From Pseudomonas hydrolytica (GTDB taxonomy: Bacteria > Pseudomonadota > Gammaproteobacteria > Pseudomonadales > Pseudomonadaceae), in the NCBI RefSeq assembly GCF_021495345.1, contig NZ_CP099397.1, positions 1,674,001-1,738,000 of the forward strand: a DNA stretch of 64,000 bases. The letters run 5' to 3'. Positions 25,113 to 36,317 of the stretch are shown in pieces. A model generated the notes under the pieces. It saw only the letters and a program-made list of their open reading frames with translations, was not told where the DNA came from and did not search any database. A program made the position numbers and the translations under genes. Numbering within the stretch: the first letter of the stretch is position 1; each line of letters opens with the position of its first letter.

Positions 25113-26177
25113 ATGAACGCATCCGTCTCCGCTCACCTCGCTTGCCCCGTTACCCCCATCGCCCGCCGTAGCGCCCAGCCGCTGCCCAGCCCCGCCGTAC
25201 TGCGCCAGCGCCTGCCATTGCCCGGCGCACTTGCCGAACGCATCGCCGCCGACCGCAAGGCCATCCGCGCCGTGCTCAATGGTCGCGATTCGCGCCTGCT
25301 GGTGGTGGTCGGCCCTTGCTCCCTGCATGACCGCACCAGCGCCCTCGAATACGCCGAACGCCTGGCCGAACTGGCGCCGCAGGTCGATGACCAACTGCTG
25401 CTGGTGATGCGTGCTTACGTGGAGAAGCCGCGCACCACCGTGGGCTGGAAGGGGCTGTTGTACGACCCGCATCTGGATGGCAGCGGCGATATGGCCGAAG
25501 GGCTGCGCCTGTCGCGCCAGCTGATGCTGGACATCCTCGACCGTGGCCTGCCGCTGGCCAGCGAGCTGCTGCAACCCATGGCTGCCGGCTACTTCGATGA
25601 TCTGCTCGGTTGGGCGGCGATTGGTGCACGTACCAGCGAGTCGCAGGTGCACCGCGAGATGGTCAGCGGTCTGGATCTGCCGGTCGGCTTCAAGAACGGC
25701 ACCGACGGCAGCGTCGGCATCGCCTGTGACGCCATGCGTTCGGCTGCGCACCCGCACCAGCATTTCGGCATCGACGACCTCGGCCATCCGGCGCTGCTGC
25801 AAACCGTCGGCAACCCGGATACCCACCTGGTACTGCGCGGCGGTCATGGCGCGCCGAACCACGATGCCGCCAGCGTCGCGGCCGCGCGCGAGGCGCTGCA
25901 GCGTCAGGGCATCGCACCGCGGATCATGGTCGACTGCAGCCACGCCAACAGCGGCAAGGACCCGCTGCGCCAGCCAGCGGTGCTGGAGAGCGTGATCGAG
26001 CAGCGCCTGGCCGGCGACGCCAGCCTGCGCGGGGTGATGCTGGAGAGTCACCTGTTCGACGGGTGCCAGGCACTCTCCGGCGAATTGCGCTATGGCGTGT
26101 CGATCACCGATGGTTGCCTAGGCTGGAGTGGCACCGAAGCAGCATTGCGTCAGGCCGCCGAGCGTTTGCGCGGGTAG
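25113..26177 (+). CDS. 3-deoxy-7-phosphoheptulonate (DAHP) synthase, class I
   Basis: This 354-residue AroF/AroG/AroH-type enzyme condenses phosphoenolpyruvate with erythrose 4-phosphate, the first step of aromatic biosynthesis. VVVGPCSLHD carries the metal Cys; MRAYVEKPRTTVGWKG, GFKNGTDG, LRGGHGAPNHD and VDCSHANSGKDP are conserved substrate and metal segments. The isozyme class (Tyr, Phe or Trp sensitive) cannot be assigned by eye, so no symbol is given. AAGGA precedes the ATG at a suitable distance. Two Tyr/Phe/Trp-rich leader frames and an attenuator upstream imply control by aromatic aminoacyl-tRNA supply. Confidence 0.95.
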   Translation: MNASVSAHLACPVTPIARRSAQPLPSPAVLRQRLPLPGALAERIAADRKAIRAVLNGRDSRLLVVVGPCSLHDRTSALEYAERLAELAPQVDDQLLLVMRAYVEKPRTTVGWKGLLYDPHLDGSGDMAEGLRLSRQLMLDILDRGLPLASELLQPMAAGYFDDLLGWAAIGARTSESQVHREMVSGLDLPVGFKNGTDGSVGIACDAMRSAAHPHQHFGIDDLGHPALLQTVGNPDTHLVLRGGHGAPNHDAASVAAAREALQRQGIAPRIMVDCSHANSGKDPLRQPAVLESVIEQRLAGDASLRGVMLESHLFDGCQALSGELRYGVSITDGCLGWSGTEAALRQAAERLRG

Positions 26178-26229
26178 GGCGGGTGCAACGGGCCAGCCCG
26201 AGGTCGGGGGGCACCCGCCCTTGTTCTTT
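26177..26229 (+). terminator. Long hairpin terminator after DAHP synthase
   Basis: GGGCGGGTGC (26177-26186) pairs with GCACCCGCCC (26211-26220) and is followed by TTGTTCTTT. The 24-base loop contains its own GGG/CCC hairpin. The arm begins inside the stop codon of the synthase gene, so it is tightly linked to it. Confidence 0.65.
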
Positions 26230-26296
26230 ACAGGACTTGCGGCGTTCGGCGTTCTGCATGCAGGCTTCGTCATCCGATTCATGAAGGATTCGATTC

Positions 26297-26968
26297 ATGC
26301 GTGATTACAAGTGGCTGCACGAGTTCTGCCTCAACCGCTTCGGCTCGGCCAAGGCTCTGGAGGCCATGCTGCCGCAGCCGCGCAGCGATGCCGAACTGCG
26401 CGCGCTCTCCGATGACCGCTACCTGTCGCTGATGAGCCTGCGCATCTTTCGCGCCGGCCTCAAGCACAGCCTGGTGGACGCCAAGTGGCCGGCCTTCGAG
26501 GAAGTGTTCTTCGGCTTCGACCCGGAGAAGGTGGTGCTGATGGGCGCCGAGCGCCTGGAGAATTTGATGCAGGATGCGCGGCTGATCCGTCACCTGGGCA
26601 AGTTCAAGAGCGTGCCGCGCAATGCCCAGTTCATCCTCGACGTGCGCCGCGAGAGGGGCAGCTTTGGCGCACTGATCGCCGACTGGCCGGCCAGCGACAT
26701 CGTCGGTCTGTGGAAGTACCTGGCCAAGCACGGCAACCAGCTGGGCGGGCTGTCGGCGCCGCGTTTTCTGCGCATGGTGGGCAAGGATACCTTCGTTCCC
26801 ACCGACGACATGGTCGCCGCGCTCAAGGCGCAGGACGTCATCGACAAGGCGCCCACCAGTCAGAAGGACCTGGCCGAGGTGCAGGCGGCTTTCAATCAGT
26901 GGCAGGCCGAGAGCGGCCGGCCGCTGTGCCAGCTATCGGTGATGCTGGCGCACACGGTCAATCATTGA
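26297..26968 (+). CDS. DNA-3-methyladenine glycosylase I-like protein
   Basis: The 223-residue protein resembles the Tag/Adenine_glyco fold: SLMSLRIFRAGLKHSLVDAKWPAFEEVFFGFDPEKV parallels the QxxxSGLSWxxVxxKRxxFRxAF stretch of Tag. KSVPRNAQFI and GNQLGGLSAPRFLRMVGKDTFVPT follow. The N-terminal Cys-His and C-terminal His-Cys zinc ligands of E. coli Tag are not clearly present, so enzymatic activity on 3-methyladenine is uncertain. AAGGAT lies 7 bases before the ATG. It overlaps the convergent YheU gene by 11 bases. Confidence 0.75.
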   Translation: MRDYKWLHEFCLNRFGSAKALEAMLPQPRSDAELRALSDDRYLSLMSLRIFRAGLKHSLVDAKWPAFEEVFFGFDPEKVVLMGAERLENLMQDARLIRHLGKFKSVPRNAQFILDVRRERGSFGALIADWPASDIVGLWKYLAKHGNQLGGLSAPRFLRMVGKDTFVPTDDMVAALKAQDVIDKAPTSQKDLAEVQAAFNQWQAESGRPLCQLSVMLAHTVNH

Positions 26969-27197
26969 GCGCTTCCAGCCATTCCCTGGGCACGTCACGC
27001 TTCATCGCCAGCTGGCACTGCTGGCTGTCCGGATCGAAGACGATCACCGCCTCGCCCTTGTCCAGGGCGCGGCGCACGCGTTGTACGCGGGTTTCCAGCG
27101 GGGTCTCGTCGCCGTTGTCGGTGCCGTCGCGGGTGACGAAGTCTTCGATCAGGGCGGTGAGGGTGTCGGCTTGCAGCAGGTGGGCGGGAATCAGCAC
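26958..27197 (-). CDS. YheU-family (UPF0270) protein
   Basis: The 79-residue protein reads (M)LIPAHLLQADTLTALIEDFVTRDGTD, the conserved UPF0270 start, then RVRRALDKGEAVIVFDPDSQQCQL. The start codon is GTG at 27197, preceded by GGAG; no ATG fits the family alignment. The length equals that of E. coli YheU. Function is unknown. It is convergent with, and overlaps, the Tag-like gene. Confidence 0.85.
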   Translation of the reverse strand: MLIPAHLLQADTLTALIEDFVTRDGTDNGDETPLETRVQRVRRALDKGEAVIVFDPDSQQCQLAMKRDVPREWLEALND

Positions 27198-27268
27198 GGC
27201 AACGGGGCTCCAGTAAACGGCGCCTATGATAGAGCCAGTCGCGGGCATGCCGCGACAGCTCGTCGTCC

Positions 27269-30013
<2,745 letters not shown>

Positions 30014-30139
30014 CCGTGAACCTCAATGAGTCACAAAAAATGGCCCGCTTGGCTGCCCCAGGTAGCGCAGGCCATACCAGCGCAGACGGCGTTCTGGCGC
30101 GCAAGCCCCCGCAGGGATGAAGCGGCGGAACATTAAAAA

Positions 30140-30157
30140 GGGGAGCTGGCGCTCCCC
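30140..30157 (-). terminator. Rho-independent terminator of the NAGGN cluster
   Basis: A 7-bp stem GGGGAGC/GCTCCCC (30140-30146 with 30151-30157) is followed on the minus strand by five U. It lies about 40 bases after the M42 peptidase gene and closes the transcript of the osmolyte cluster. Confidence 0.8.
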
Positions 30158-30197
30158 CTGGCATCTTTTCTCACTTTGCCCTTATGCGCGCGGCCCT

Positions 30198-31397
30198 TCA
30201 AGCGTCCCGATCGTGCTGGCCGAGCAGACTGTCCACAGGTGGAACGCGTGTCTCGCTTTCCATCTGCGCATCGTGCTCAAGCTGATGGCTGAAGCGCTCC
30301 AGCGAACCTTGCGCCGGCTGGGCATCGCTGGCGAATACCGGCGGGCTCATCATGTAGGCGGTGAGCAGGCGGCTGAGGGCCTTGAGGCTGTCGATATGGG
30401 TGCGCTCGTAGCCATGGGTGGCGTCGCAGCCGAAGGCCAGCAGCGCGGTACGGATATCGTGGCCGGCGGCCACCGCCGACTGCGCGTCGCTGTGGTAGTA
30501 GCGGAACAGGTCGCGCCGCACCGGCACTTCCTGCTCAGCGGCCAGGCGCAGCAACTGGCGCGACAGATGATAGTCATAGGGCCCGCCCGAATCCTGCATG
30601 GCCACGCTGACGGCATGCTCGTTCGATTGCTGGCCGGGGGCGACCGGGGCGATGTCGATGCCGACGAACTCGCTGACGTCCCAGGGCAGGGCGGCGGCGG
30701 CGCCGGAGCCGACTTCCTCGGTGATGGTGAACAGCGGGTGGCAATCGATCAGCGGTTGCAGGCCGTGATCGTGAATCGCCTTGAGCGAGGCCAGCAGGGC
30801 GGCGACGCCGGCCTTGTCGTCGAGGTGGCGGGCGCTGATGTGGCCGCTTTCGGAAAACTCCGGCAGCGGGTCGAAGGCGACGAAATCGCCCACCGATATG
30901 CCCAGGGCGTCGCAGTCGGCGCGGGTGGCGCAGTAGGCATCCAGGCGCAGTTCGACGTGATCCCAGCTCACCGGCAGGGTGTCGACCGCGGTATTGAAGG
31001 CGTGCCCGGAGGCCATCAGTGGCAGCACGCTGCCGCGGATCACACCGTGGTCGGTGAACAGGCTGACCCGGCTGCCCTCGGCGAAACGGCTCGACCAGCA
31101 GCCCACGGGGGCCAGGCCGAGGCGGCCGTTGTCCTTGATCTCGCGGACGATGGCGCCGATGGTGTCCAGGTGCGCGGAAACCGCACGATCGAAGCGTTCG
31201 TACTCGCTCTGACGACCGCGCAGGGTGGCGCGGATGGTGCCGCGGCGGGTCAGCTCGAAGGGAATTTCCAGCTCTTCGAGGCGCTCGGCGACGTAGCGCA
31301 CGATGGTGTCGGTGAAACCGGTGGGGCTGGGGATGGCGAGCATCTCCAGCAGTACCTTCTGCATATAGTCGAGGTCGGGTTCGGGTATCTGTTGCAT
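30198..31397 (-). CDS. M42-family peptidase of the NAGGN osmoprotectant cluster
   Basis: This 399-residue metallopeptidase-like protein has M42 metal ligands: SAHLDTIG (His), ARHLDDKAG (Asp), TEEVGSG (Glu pair), GIDIAP (Asp) and a final His in ATHGYERTH. It is third in line after the two NAGGN biosynthetic genes, an arrangement common in pseudomonads where the family is named for the pathway. Its role may be trimming or turnover of the dipeptide; this is inference. I use the ATG at 31397, since GAGGGG lies just upstream; the frame opens five codons earlier. Confidence 0.9.
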   Translation of the reverse strand: MQQIPEPDLDYMQKVLLEMLAIPSPTGFTDTIVRYVAERLEELEIPFELTRRGTIRATLRGRQSEYERFDRAVSAHLDTIGAIVREIKDNGRLGLAPVGCWSSRFAEGSRVSLFTDHGVIRGSVLPLMASGHAFNTAVDTLPVSWDHVELRLDAYCATRADCDALGISVGDFVAFDPLPEFSESGHISARHLDDKAGVAALLASLKAIHDHGLQPLIDCHPLFTITEEVGSGAAAALPWDVSEFVGIDIAPVAPGQQSNEHAVSVAMQDSGGPYDYHLSRQLLRLAAEQEVPVRRDLFRYYHSDAQSAVAAGHDIRTALLAFGCDATHGYERTHIDSLKALSRLLTAYMMSPPVFASDAQPAQGSLERFSHQLEHDAQMESETRVPPVDSLLGQHDRDA

Positions 31398-31508
31398 GGA
31401 GTCCCCTCGCATATCTGGCAGGTTGCGTGCGGGAGCGAATCCACGGGCGAGCGATGCAAGGTCGCTGCGCGAGTGAATTCACTCCGGCGTTGATTGGCCT
31501 CCCCCTGG

Positions 31509-33248
31509 TCAGCCAGTCACCTGGCTCAGCGGGAACAGCAGGTCGACGAAACGCTCGGCTGTCGGCTGCGGTTCGTGGTTGGCCAGGCCGGCGCGTTCGT
31601 TGGCCTCGATGAACACGTAATCGGGCTGATCGGCGGCGGGCACCAGCAGGTCGAGGCCGACCACCGGGATTTCCAGGGTGCGCGCCGCCTTGATGGCGGC
31701 GTCGCGCAGCGCCGGGTGGAGGGTCGCGGTAACGTCCTCCAGGGTGCCGCCGGTATGCAGGTTGGCGGTCTTGCGCACGGCCAGGCGCTGGCTGGCCGGC
31801 AGTACGCTGTCGTAGTCGAGACCGGCGCCGTGCAGCGTGCGCAGGGTCTCGGCGTCCTTGGGAATGCGGCTTTCGCCGCCGGTGGCGGCCTGGCGGCGAC
31901 GGCTCTGCGCGTCGATCAGCTCGCCGATGCTGTGGCGGCCATCGCCGATGATCTCGGCCGGACGGCGGATCGCGGCGGCCACCACTTCGTAGCCGATCAC
32001 CAGCACGCGCAGGTCGTGACCGGCGTGGTAGCTCTCCAGCAGCACACGCTGGTCGAACACGCGCGCGCGTTCGATGGCTTCCTGCACCTCGCCCGGGGTG
32101 CGCAGATCGACCGCCACCCCCTGGCCCTGTTCGCCGTCCACCGGCTTGACCACCACCGAGCCGTGTTCGGCGAGGAAGGCGGCGTTGTCCTCGGCGTTGC
32201 CCGCCAGACGCTGCGCCGGCACGCTGAGCCCGGCGCGCGACAGGGCGCGGTGGGTCAGGCGCTTGTCCTGGCACAGGGTCATGCTCACCGCGCTGGTGAG
32301 GTCGCACAGCGATTCGCGGCAGCGAATGCGTCGGCCCCCATGGCTGAGGGTGAACAGCCCGGCTTCGGCGTCGTCCACTTGTACCTCGATGCCACGGCGC
32401 AGCGCCTCGTCGACGATGATGCGGGCATAGGGGTTGAGTTCGGCCTGCGGGCCGGGGCCGAGGAACAGGGTCTGGTTGATGCCGTTCTTGCGCTTGAGGC
32501 TGAAGGTCTGCAGCTCGCGAAAGCCCAGCTTGGCGTAGAGCTTCTTGGCCTGGCGGTTGTCGTGCAATACCGATAGGTCGAGGTAGCTCAGGCCGCGGCT
32601 CATGCAGTGCTCGATCAGGTGGCGCACCAGCGCCTCGCCGACACCGGGGCGGCTGCACTGCGGCGCTACCGCCAGGCACCAGAGGCTGCTGCCATTCTCC
32701 GGGTCGCGGAAGGCGCGCTGATGGTTCAGGCCCATGACGCTGCCGACCACCGCGCCGCTGTTCTCGTCCTCGGCCAGCCAGTAGGTGGGGCCGCCTTCGT
32801 TGTAGGGGGTCAGCTTGGCCGGATCGATCGGCAGCATGTTGCGGGTCTGGTACAGGCAGTTGATCGCCTGCCAGTCCGCGTCGTTCTGCGCGCGGCGAAT
32901 GCGAAAGCCGCGGAAGATGCGGCGTGCCGGACGGTAGTCGCTGAACCACAGGCGCAGGGTGTCGGAAGGGTCGAGGAACAGCTGCTGGGGGGCATGCGCC
33001 AGCACCTGATGCGGGGCCGCGACGTAGAGCGCGATATCGCGCTCGCCGGGTTGCTCGGCCAGCAGGGCTTCGGCCAGGGCCGTGGCATCGGGGTAGGTGT
33101 GGCCGATCAGCAGGCGGCCCCAGCCGCAATGAATGGCCTGCGGCTGGCTCGGCTGGCTGGCGTGATCCTCGGCCAGGCGCGCCTGCAGGCGTTCGTAGGA
33201 GGGCGTCTGGCCGCGCAGGAGGCGTTGGTTGTAGGCAGTGGAGCGCAT
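31509..33248 (-). CDS. ngg: N-acetylglutaminylglutamine synthetase
   Basis: This 579-residue two-domain enzyme makes N-acetylglutaminylglutamine from glutamine and acetyl-CoA. The first half has a GNAT acetyltransferase fold (LWCLAVAPQCSRPGVGEALVRHL, then NRQAKKLYAKLGF). The second half is an ATP-grasp ligase (GSVVVKPVDGEQGQGV, RVFDQRVLLES, VFIEANERAGL). The product is amidated by the neighbouring AsnO to give NAGGN, a compatible solute made under salt stress. It lies 126 bases downstream of asnO on the same strand, separated by a family B repeat, and 111 bases before the peptidase. Confidence 0.93.
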   Translation of the reverse strand: MRSTAYNQRLLRGQTPSYERLQARLAEDHASQPSQPQAIHCGWGRLLIGHTYPDATALAEALLAEQPGERDIALYVAAPHQVLAHAPQQLFLDPSDTLRLWFSDYRPARRIFRGFRIRRAQNDADWQAINCLYQTRNMLPIDPAKLTPYNEGGPTYWLAEDENSGAVVGSVMGLNHQRAFRDPENGSSLWCLAVAPQCSRPGVGEALVRHLIEHCMSRGLSYLDLSVLHDNRQAKKLYAKLGFRELQTFSLKRKNGINQTLFLGPGPQAELNPYARIIVDEALRRGIEVQVDDAEAGLFTLSHGGRRIRCRESLCDLTSAVSMTLCQDKRLTHRALSRAGLSVPAQRLAGNAEDNAAFLAEHGSVVVKPVDGEQGQGVAVDLRTPGEVQEAIERARVFDQRVLLESYHAGHDLRVLVIGYEVVAAAIRRPAEIIGDGRHSIGELIDAQSRRRQAATGGESRIPKDAETLRTLHGAGLDYDSVLPASQRLAVRKTANLHTGGTLEDVTATLHPALRDAAIKAARTLEIPVVGLDLLVPAADQPDYVFIEANERAGLANHEPQPTAERFVDLLFPLSQVTG

Positions 33249-33308
33249 GAGTTGTCCTTGATCTCTACCTCCGGTCTGGGCCGGATCGAGTGTGGTGTCG
33301 TGACAACC

Positions 33309-33327
33309 CCGGATTCATCCGGGCTAC
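33309..33327. repeat. Extragenic palindromic repeat, family B
   Basis: CCGGATTCATCCGGG plus CTAC, between asnO and ngg. The following bases (GTAGGGGCGG then CCGCCCCTG at 33341-33365) form a second inverted repeat. Such elements between operon genes often tune differential mRNA decay. Confidence 0.65.
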
Positions 33328-33374
33328 GACCATTGATCCTGTAGGGGCGGCGCGAGGTCCGCCCCTGTTTGGTT

Positions 33375-35144
33375 TTACAGACCCTGTTCGCTCAGCCACA
33401 GGTTGAGCGCCGCCAGCTGCCATAGCTTGGAACCGCGCAGCGGCGTCAGCTGGTTTTGCGGGTTGGTCAGCAACTGGTCGAGCATGGTCGGGTTGAACAG
33501 GCCGCGATCCTGGCTGGGATCGAGCAGCAGATCGCGCACCCAGCCGAGGGTGGCACCTTCCAGATGCTTGAGACCCGGTACCGGGAAGTAGCCTTTGGGG
33601 CGGTCGATCACCTCGCCGGGGATCACCTGGCGCGCCGCCTCCTTGAGCACGTACTTGCCTCCCTCGGGCAGCTTGAAGCGCGCCGGAATGCGCGCCGACA
33701 GCTCGGCCACGCGGTAGTCGAGGAACGGCGTGCGCGCTTCCAGGCCCCAGGCCATGGTCATGTTGTCCACGCGCTTGACCGGGTCGTCCACCAGCATCAC
33801 CGTGCTGTCCAGGCGCAGCGCCTTGTCCACCGCCGCATCGGCGCCGGGTTGGGCGAAATGCTCGCGGACGAACTCGCCGGCCATGTCGCCGGTGAGCCAG
33901 GCCGGGCGCACGCAGGCGGCATACTCGTCATGCTCGCGGTCGAAGAAGGCGGCGCGGTAGGCGGCGAAGGCGTCATCGGCGCCGTCGACCAGCGGGTACC
34001 AGTGGTAACCGGCGAACAGCTCGTCGGCGCCCTGGCCGCTCTGCACCACCTTGCAGTGCTTGGCCACTTCACGCGAGAGCAGGTAGAAGGCGATGCAGTC
34101 GTGGCTGACCATCGGCTCGCTCATGGCGCGGAAGGCCTGCGGCAACTGCTCGATAATCTCGTGCTCGCCGATGCGCAGCTGGTGATGACGGGTGGCGAAG
34201 TGACGGGCGATCAGATCCGAATACTGGAATTCGTCGCCACGCTCGCCGCCGGCATCCTGAAAGCCGATGGAGAAGGTCAGCAGGTTCTCCACGCCGGCTT
34301 CGCGCAGCAGGCCGACCAGCATGCTCGAATCGACGCCGCCGGAGAGCAGCACACCGACGTCCACCGCGGCGCGCTGGCGGATGGCGACCGCTTCGCGCAT
34401 GGTGCTCAGCACCTGTTCGCGCCAGTCCTCGAAGCTGTAGCCGGCTTCCTCGCCTCGCGGGCCGAACTCGAGCGACCACCAGCGGTGCTGCTCGGTCCTG
34501 CCATCGGCGTCGATGCGCATCCAGGTGGCGGGTGGCAGTTTCTCCACGCCGGCGAGGATGGTGCGCGGCGCCGGCACCACGGCATGGAAATTCAGGTAAT
34601 GGTTCAGCGCCACGGCGTCCAGCGTCTTGGCGATGTCGCCGCCTTGCAGCAGGGCCGGCAGCGAGGAAGCGAAGCGCAGGCGCTCGCCGGTGCGCGACAG
34701 GTACAGCGGCTTGACGCCGAGGCGGTCGCGGGCGATGAACAGGCTCTGCTTGTCGCGCTCCCACACGGCGAAGGCGAACATGCCGTTGAGCTTGGGCAGC
34801 AGCTTTTCGCCCCAGGCGTGATAGCCCTTGAGCAGCACTTCGGTGTCGCCACCGGAGAAGAAGCGATAGCCCAGCGTCTCCAGTTCGGTACGCAGCTCGG
34901 GGTAGTTGTAGATGGCGCCGTTGAACACCATGGACAGGCCGAGATCGCTGTCGATCATCGGCTGGCCCGAGGCTTCCGCTAGGTCCATGATCTTCAGGCG
35001 GCGGTGGCCGAGGGCGATGGGGCCCTGGCTGTGAAAGCCATGGGCGTCTGGGCCGCGCGGGGCCAGGTGGTGGGTGATGCGTTCGACAGCCGCCAGATCC
35101 GCGGGGCGTCGATCAAAACGTAGTTCTCCTGCTATTCCGCACAT
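33375..35144 (-). CDS. asnO: AsnO, amidotransferase for NAGGN synthesis
   Basis: This 589-residue asparagine-synthetase-like enzyme begins MCGIAGELRFD, so Cys2 is the N-terminal nucleophile of the glutaminase domain. HRRLKIMDLAEASGQP and NGAIYNYPEL are glutaminase signatures. LLSGGVDSSMLVGL is the synthetase pyrophosphatase loop, and SGQGADELFAGYHWYPL is conserved. In this cluster the enzyme amidates N-acetylglutaminylglutamine to NAGGN instead of making asparagine. The start faces a divergent MarR gene across an unusually AT-rich 117-base gap. Confidence 0.93.
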   Translation of the reverse strand: MCGIAGELRFDRRPADLAAVERITHHLAPRGPDAHGFHSQGPIALGHRRLKIMDLAEASGQPMIDSDLGLSMVFNGAIYNYPELRTELETLGYRFFSGGDTEVLLKGYHAWGEKLLPKLNGMFAFAVWERDKQSLFIARDRLGVKPLYLSRTGERLRFASSLPALLQGGDIAKTLDAVALNHYLNFHAVVPAPRTILAGVEKLPPATWMRIDADGRTEQHRWWSLEFGPRGEEAGYSFEDWREQVLSTMREAVAIRQRAAVDVGVLLSGGVDSSMLVGLLREAGVENLLTFSIGFQDAGGERGDEFQYSDLIARHFATRHHQLRIGEHEIIEQLPQAFRAMSEPMVSHDCIAFYLLSREVAKHCKVVQSGQGADELFAGYHWYPLVDGADDAFAAYRAAFFDREHDEYAACVRPAWLTGDMAGEFVREHFAQPGADAAVDKALRLDSTVMLVDDPVKRVDNMTMAWGLEARTPFLDYRVAELSARIPARFKLPEGGKYVLKEAARQVIPGEVIDRPKGYFPVPGLKHLEGATLGWVRDLLLDPSQDRGLFNPTMLDQLLTNPQNQLTPLRGSKLWQLAALNLWLSEQGL

Positions 35145-35180
35145 AATTCCTTACCGGTGTGGCCGTTGGGGACTCGGGTG

Positions 35181-35199
35181 GGTTCGATGTGAGCGAACC
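35181..35199. promoter_or_regulatory. Inverted repeat between asnO and the MarR gene
   Basis: GGTTCG (35181-35186) and CGAACC (35194-35199) flank 7 bases in the divergent promoter region, next to an AT-rich stretch carrying likely -10 sequences. It is a candidate operator for the MarR protein or an osmotic regulator. Confidence 0.45.
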
Positions 35200-35261
35200 T
35201 TTTACACCCAAACAAAATAATGCTTTTATGTCAAAGCTTATATGGCAATAATTTGGTGCCT

Positions 35262-35735
35262 ATGACAGATAAAAAAGTTCCTACTGAAATTGATTTGTCA
35301 TCTGTGCTGGCGTTCGAGATGCCGCTTTTTCAGGCATTGCGGCGGCTGCAGCAGGCAGGTGAGGTGCACGCCAAGCGCCTGGCCCGTTTTGGCGGGCTGA
35401 CCCCCATGCAGCTGATGGTGCTGCAGGTGCTGGCCAGCGAGGCGCGCCTGACCGCAAGCGTGCTGAGCAACCGGGTCAGCCTGACCGCGGCGACGCTGTC
35501 CGGGCTGCTCGACCGCCTCGAGGAGCGCGGCCTGCTGCAGCGTCAGCGCGATGACGAGGACCGCCGGCGCCAATGGCTGCTGATCAGCGATGCCGGGCGA
35601 GAATTGATCCAGCAGGCGCCGTCGCTGATGCCGCCGGAATTCAACCGTGGTTTCGCCGCATTGGCCGACTGGGAGCGCCACAGCCTGACGGCGGCCTTAT
35701 TGAGAGCGGCCGAGTTGTGTGGCGAGATGGATTGA
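35262..35735 (+). CDS. MarR-family transcriptional regulator
   Basis: This 157-residue regulator has the MarR winged helix: GLTPMQLMVLQVLASEARLTASVLSNRVSLTAATLSGLLDRLEERGLLQRQRDDEDRRRQWLLI. The DDEDRR segment forms the wing. I start at 35262 (MTDKKVPTEIDLSS), because the upstream in-frame codons cover the AT-rich promoter. The arrangement, divergent from asnO, suggests it could control the NAGGN genes, but it may control only itself. The coding sequence near the start is AT-richer than its surroundings. Confidence 0.88.
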   Translation: MTDKKVPTEIDLSSVLAFEMPLFQALRRLQQAGEVHAKRLARFGGLTPMQLMVLQVLASEARLTASVLSNRVSLTAATLSGLLDRLEERGLLQRQRDDEDRRRQWLLISDAGRELIQQAPSLMPPEFNRGFAALADWERHSLTAALLRAAELCGEMD

Positions 35736-35781
35736 GCTGCCTGCCCGGCGCGCTTTTTTCAGAAAAAGTTCAAGCAGGGTG

Positions 35782-35810
35782 TTGACTTAGCATCGCCGCA
35801 TGCATAAAGT
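35782..35810 (+). promoter_or_regulatory. Sigma-70 promoter of the tRNA cluster
   Basis: TTGACT (35782-35787) and TAAAGT (35805-35810) are spaced by exactly 17 bases and followed by a GC-rich discriminator (GCGCGCC), as expected for stringently controlled stable RNA. It lies about 20 bases before tRNA-Val. Confidence 0.75.
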
Positions 35811-35831
35811 GCGCGCCTCGCTAAGGCACAT

Positions 35832-35907
35832 GGGTGGTTAGCTCAGCCGGGAGAGCATCTGCCTTACAAGCAGAGGGTCGGCGGTTCGATCCCGTCACCA
35901 CCCACCA
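35832..35907 (+). tRNA. tRNA-Val (anticodon TAC)
   Basis: This 76-base cloverleaf has acceptor GGGTGGT/ACCACCC, anticodon loop CTTACAA, T-loop GGTTCGATCC and an encoded CCA end. It is the first gene of a three-tRNA transcript. Confidence 0.97.
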
Positions 35908-35939
35908 TTAGCGAATTCGGACGCAAGTCCGGCCGACGC

Positions 35940-36016
35940 GCAGCGGTAGTTCAGTCGGTTAGAATACCGGCCTGTCACGCCGGGGGTCGCGGGTTCGAGT
36001 CCCGTCCGCTGCGCCA
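35940..36016 (+). tRNA. tRNA-Asp (anticodon GTC), copy 1
   Basis: This 77-base cloverleaf has acceptor GCAGCGG/CCGCTGC, anticodon loop CTGTCAC and encoded CCA. A small GGAC-GCAA-GTCC hairpin (35919-35930) lies just before it, probably for processing. Confidence 0.97.
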
Positions 36017-36116
36017 TTATTTCCCAGCCCGACCTTTCGTCGGTCTGAGATGGCAAACCCTCCAGGGTGCCATCCGACGTTTGCAAGAGTTCTCTGGACG
36101 CAAGTCCAACCGACAC

Positions 36117-36193
36117 GCAGCGGTAGTTCAGTCGGTTAGAATACCGGCCTGTCACGCCGGGGGTCGCGGGTTCGAGTCCCGTCCGCTGCGCCA
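36117..36193 (+). tRNA. tRNA-Asp (anticodon GTC), copy 2
   Basis: Identical to the copy at 35940-36016 over all 77 bases. The same GGAC-GCAA-GTCC hairpin (36096-36107) precedes it, showing that the duplication included the 5' flank. Confidence 0.97.
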
Positions 36194-36198
36194 TATGG

Positions 36199-36230
36199 AA
36201 ACCCGCTGATCGCAAGATCAGCGGGTTTTT
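36199..36230 (+). terminator. Rho-independent terminator of the tRNA cluster
   Basis: A 13-bp stem (36199-36211 with 36216-36228) with a GCAA loop runs into five T. It lies 5 bases after the second tRNA-Asp. Confidence 0.95.
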
Positions 36231-36317
36231 CTTTGCCTGCGACTTTTCGTCATCTTGCCTTCATGCGGGCAAAGTAGCTTGCTAACGAACAAGTGAAATG
36301 ACTCGGGAGGCCGCCAG

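Noticed and set aside
30574..33129. An 851-codon minus-strand frame overlapping the M42 peptidase and ngg genes
   Set aside because: Arg/Pro/Ala-rich out-of-frame translation; the true genes in the other frame have catalytic motifs.
35832..36193. tRNA cluster as an integration site for a mobile element
   Set aside because: No integrase, no partial tRNA repeat nearby and no compositional break. The surrounding genes look like chromosomal backbone.
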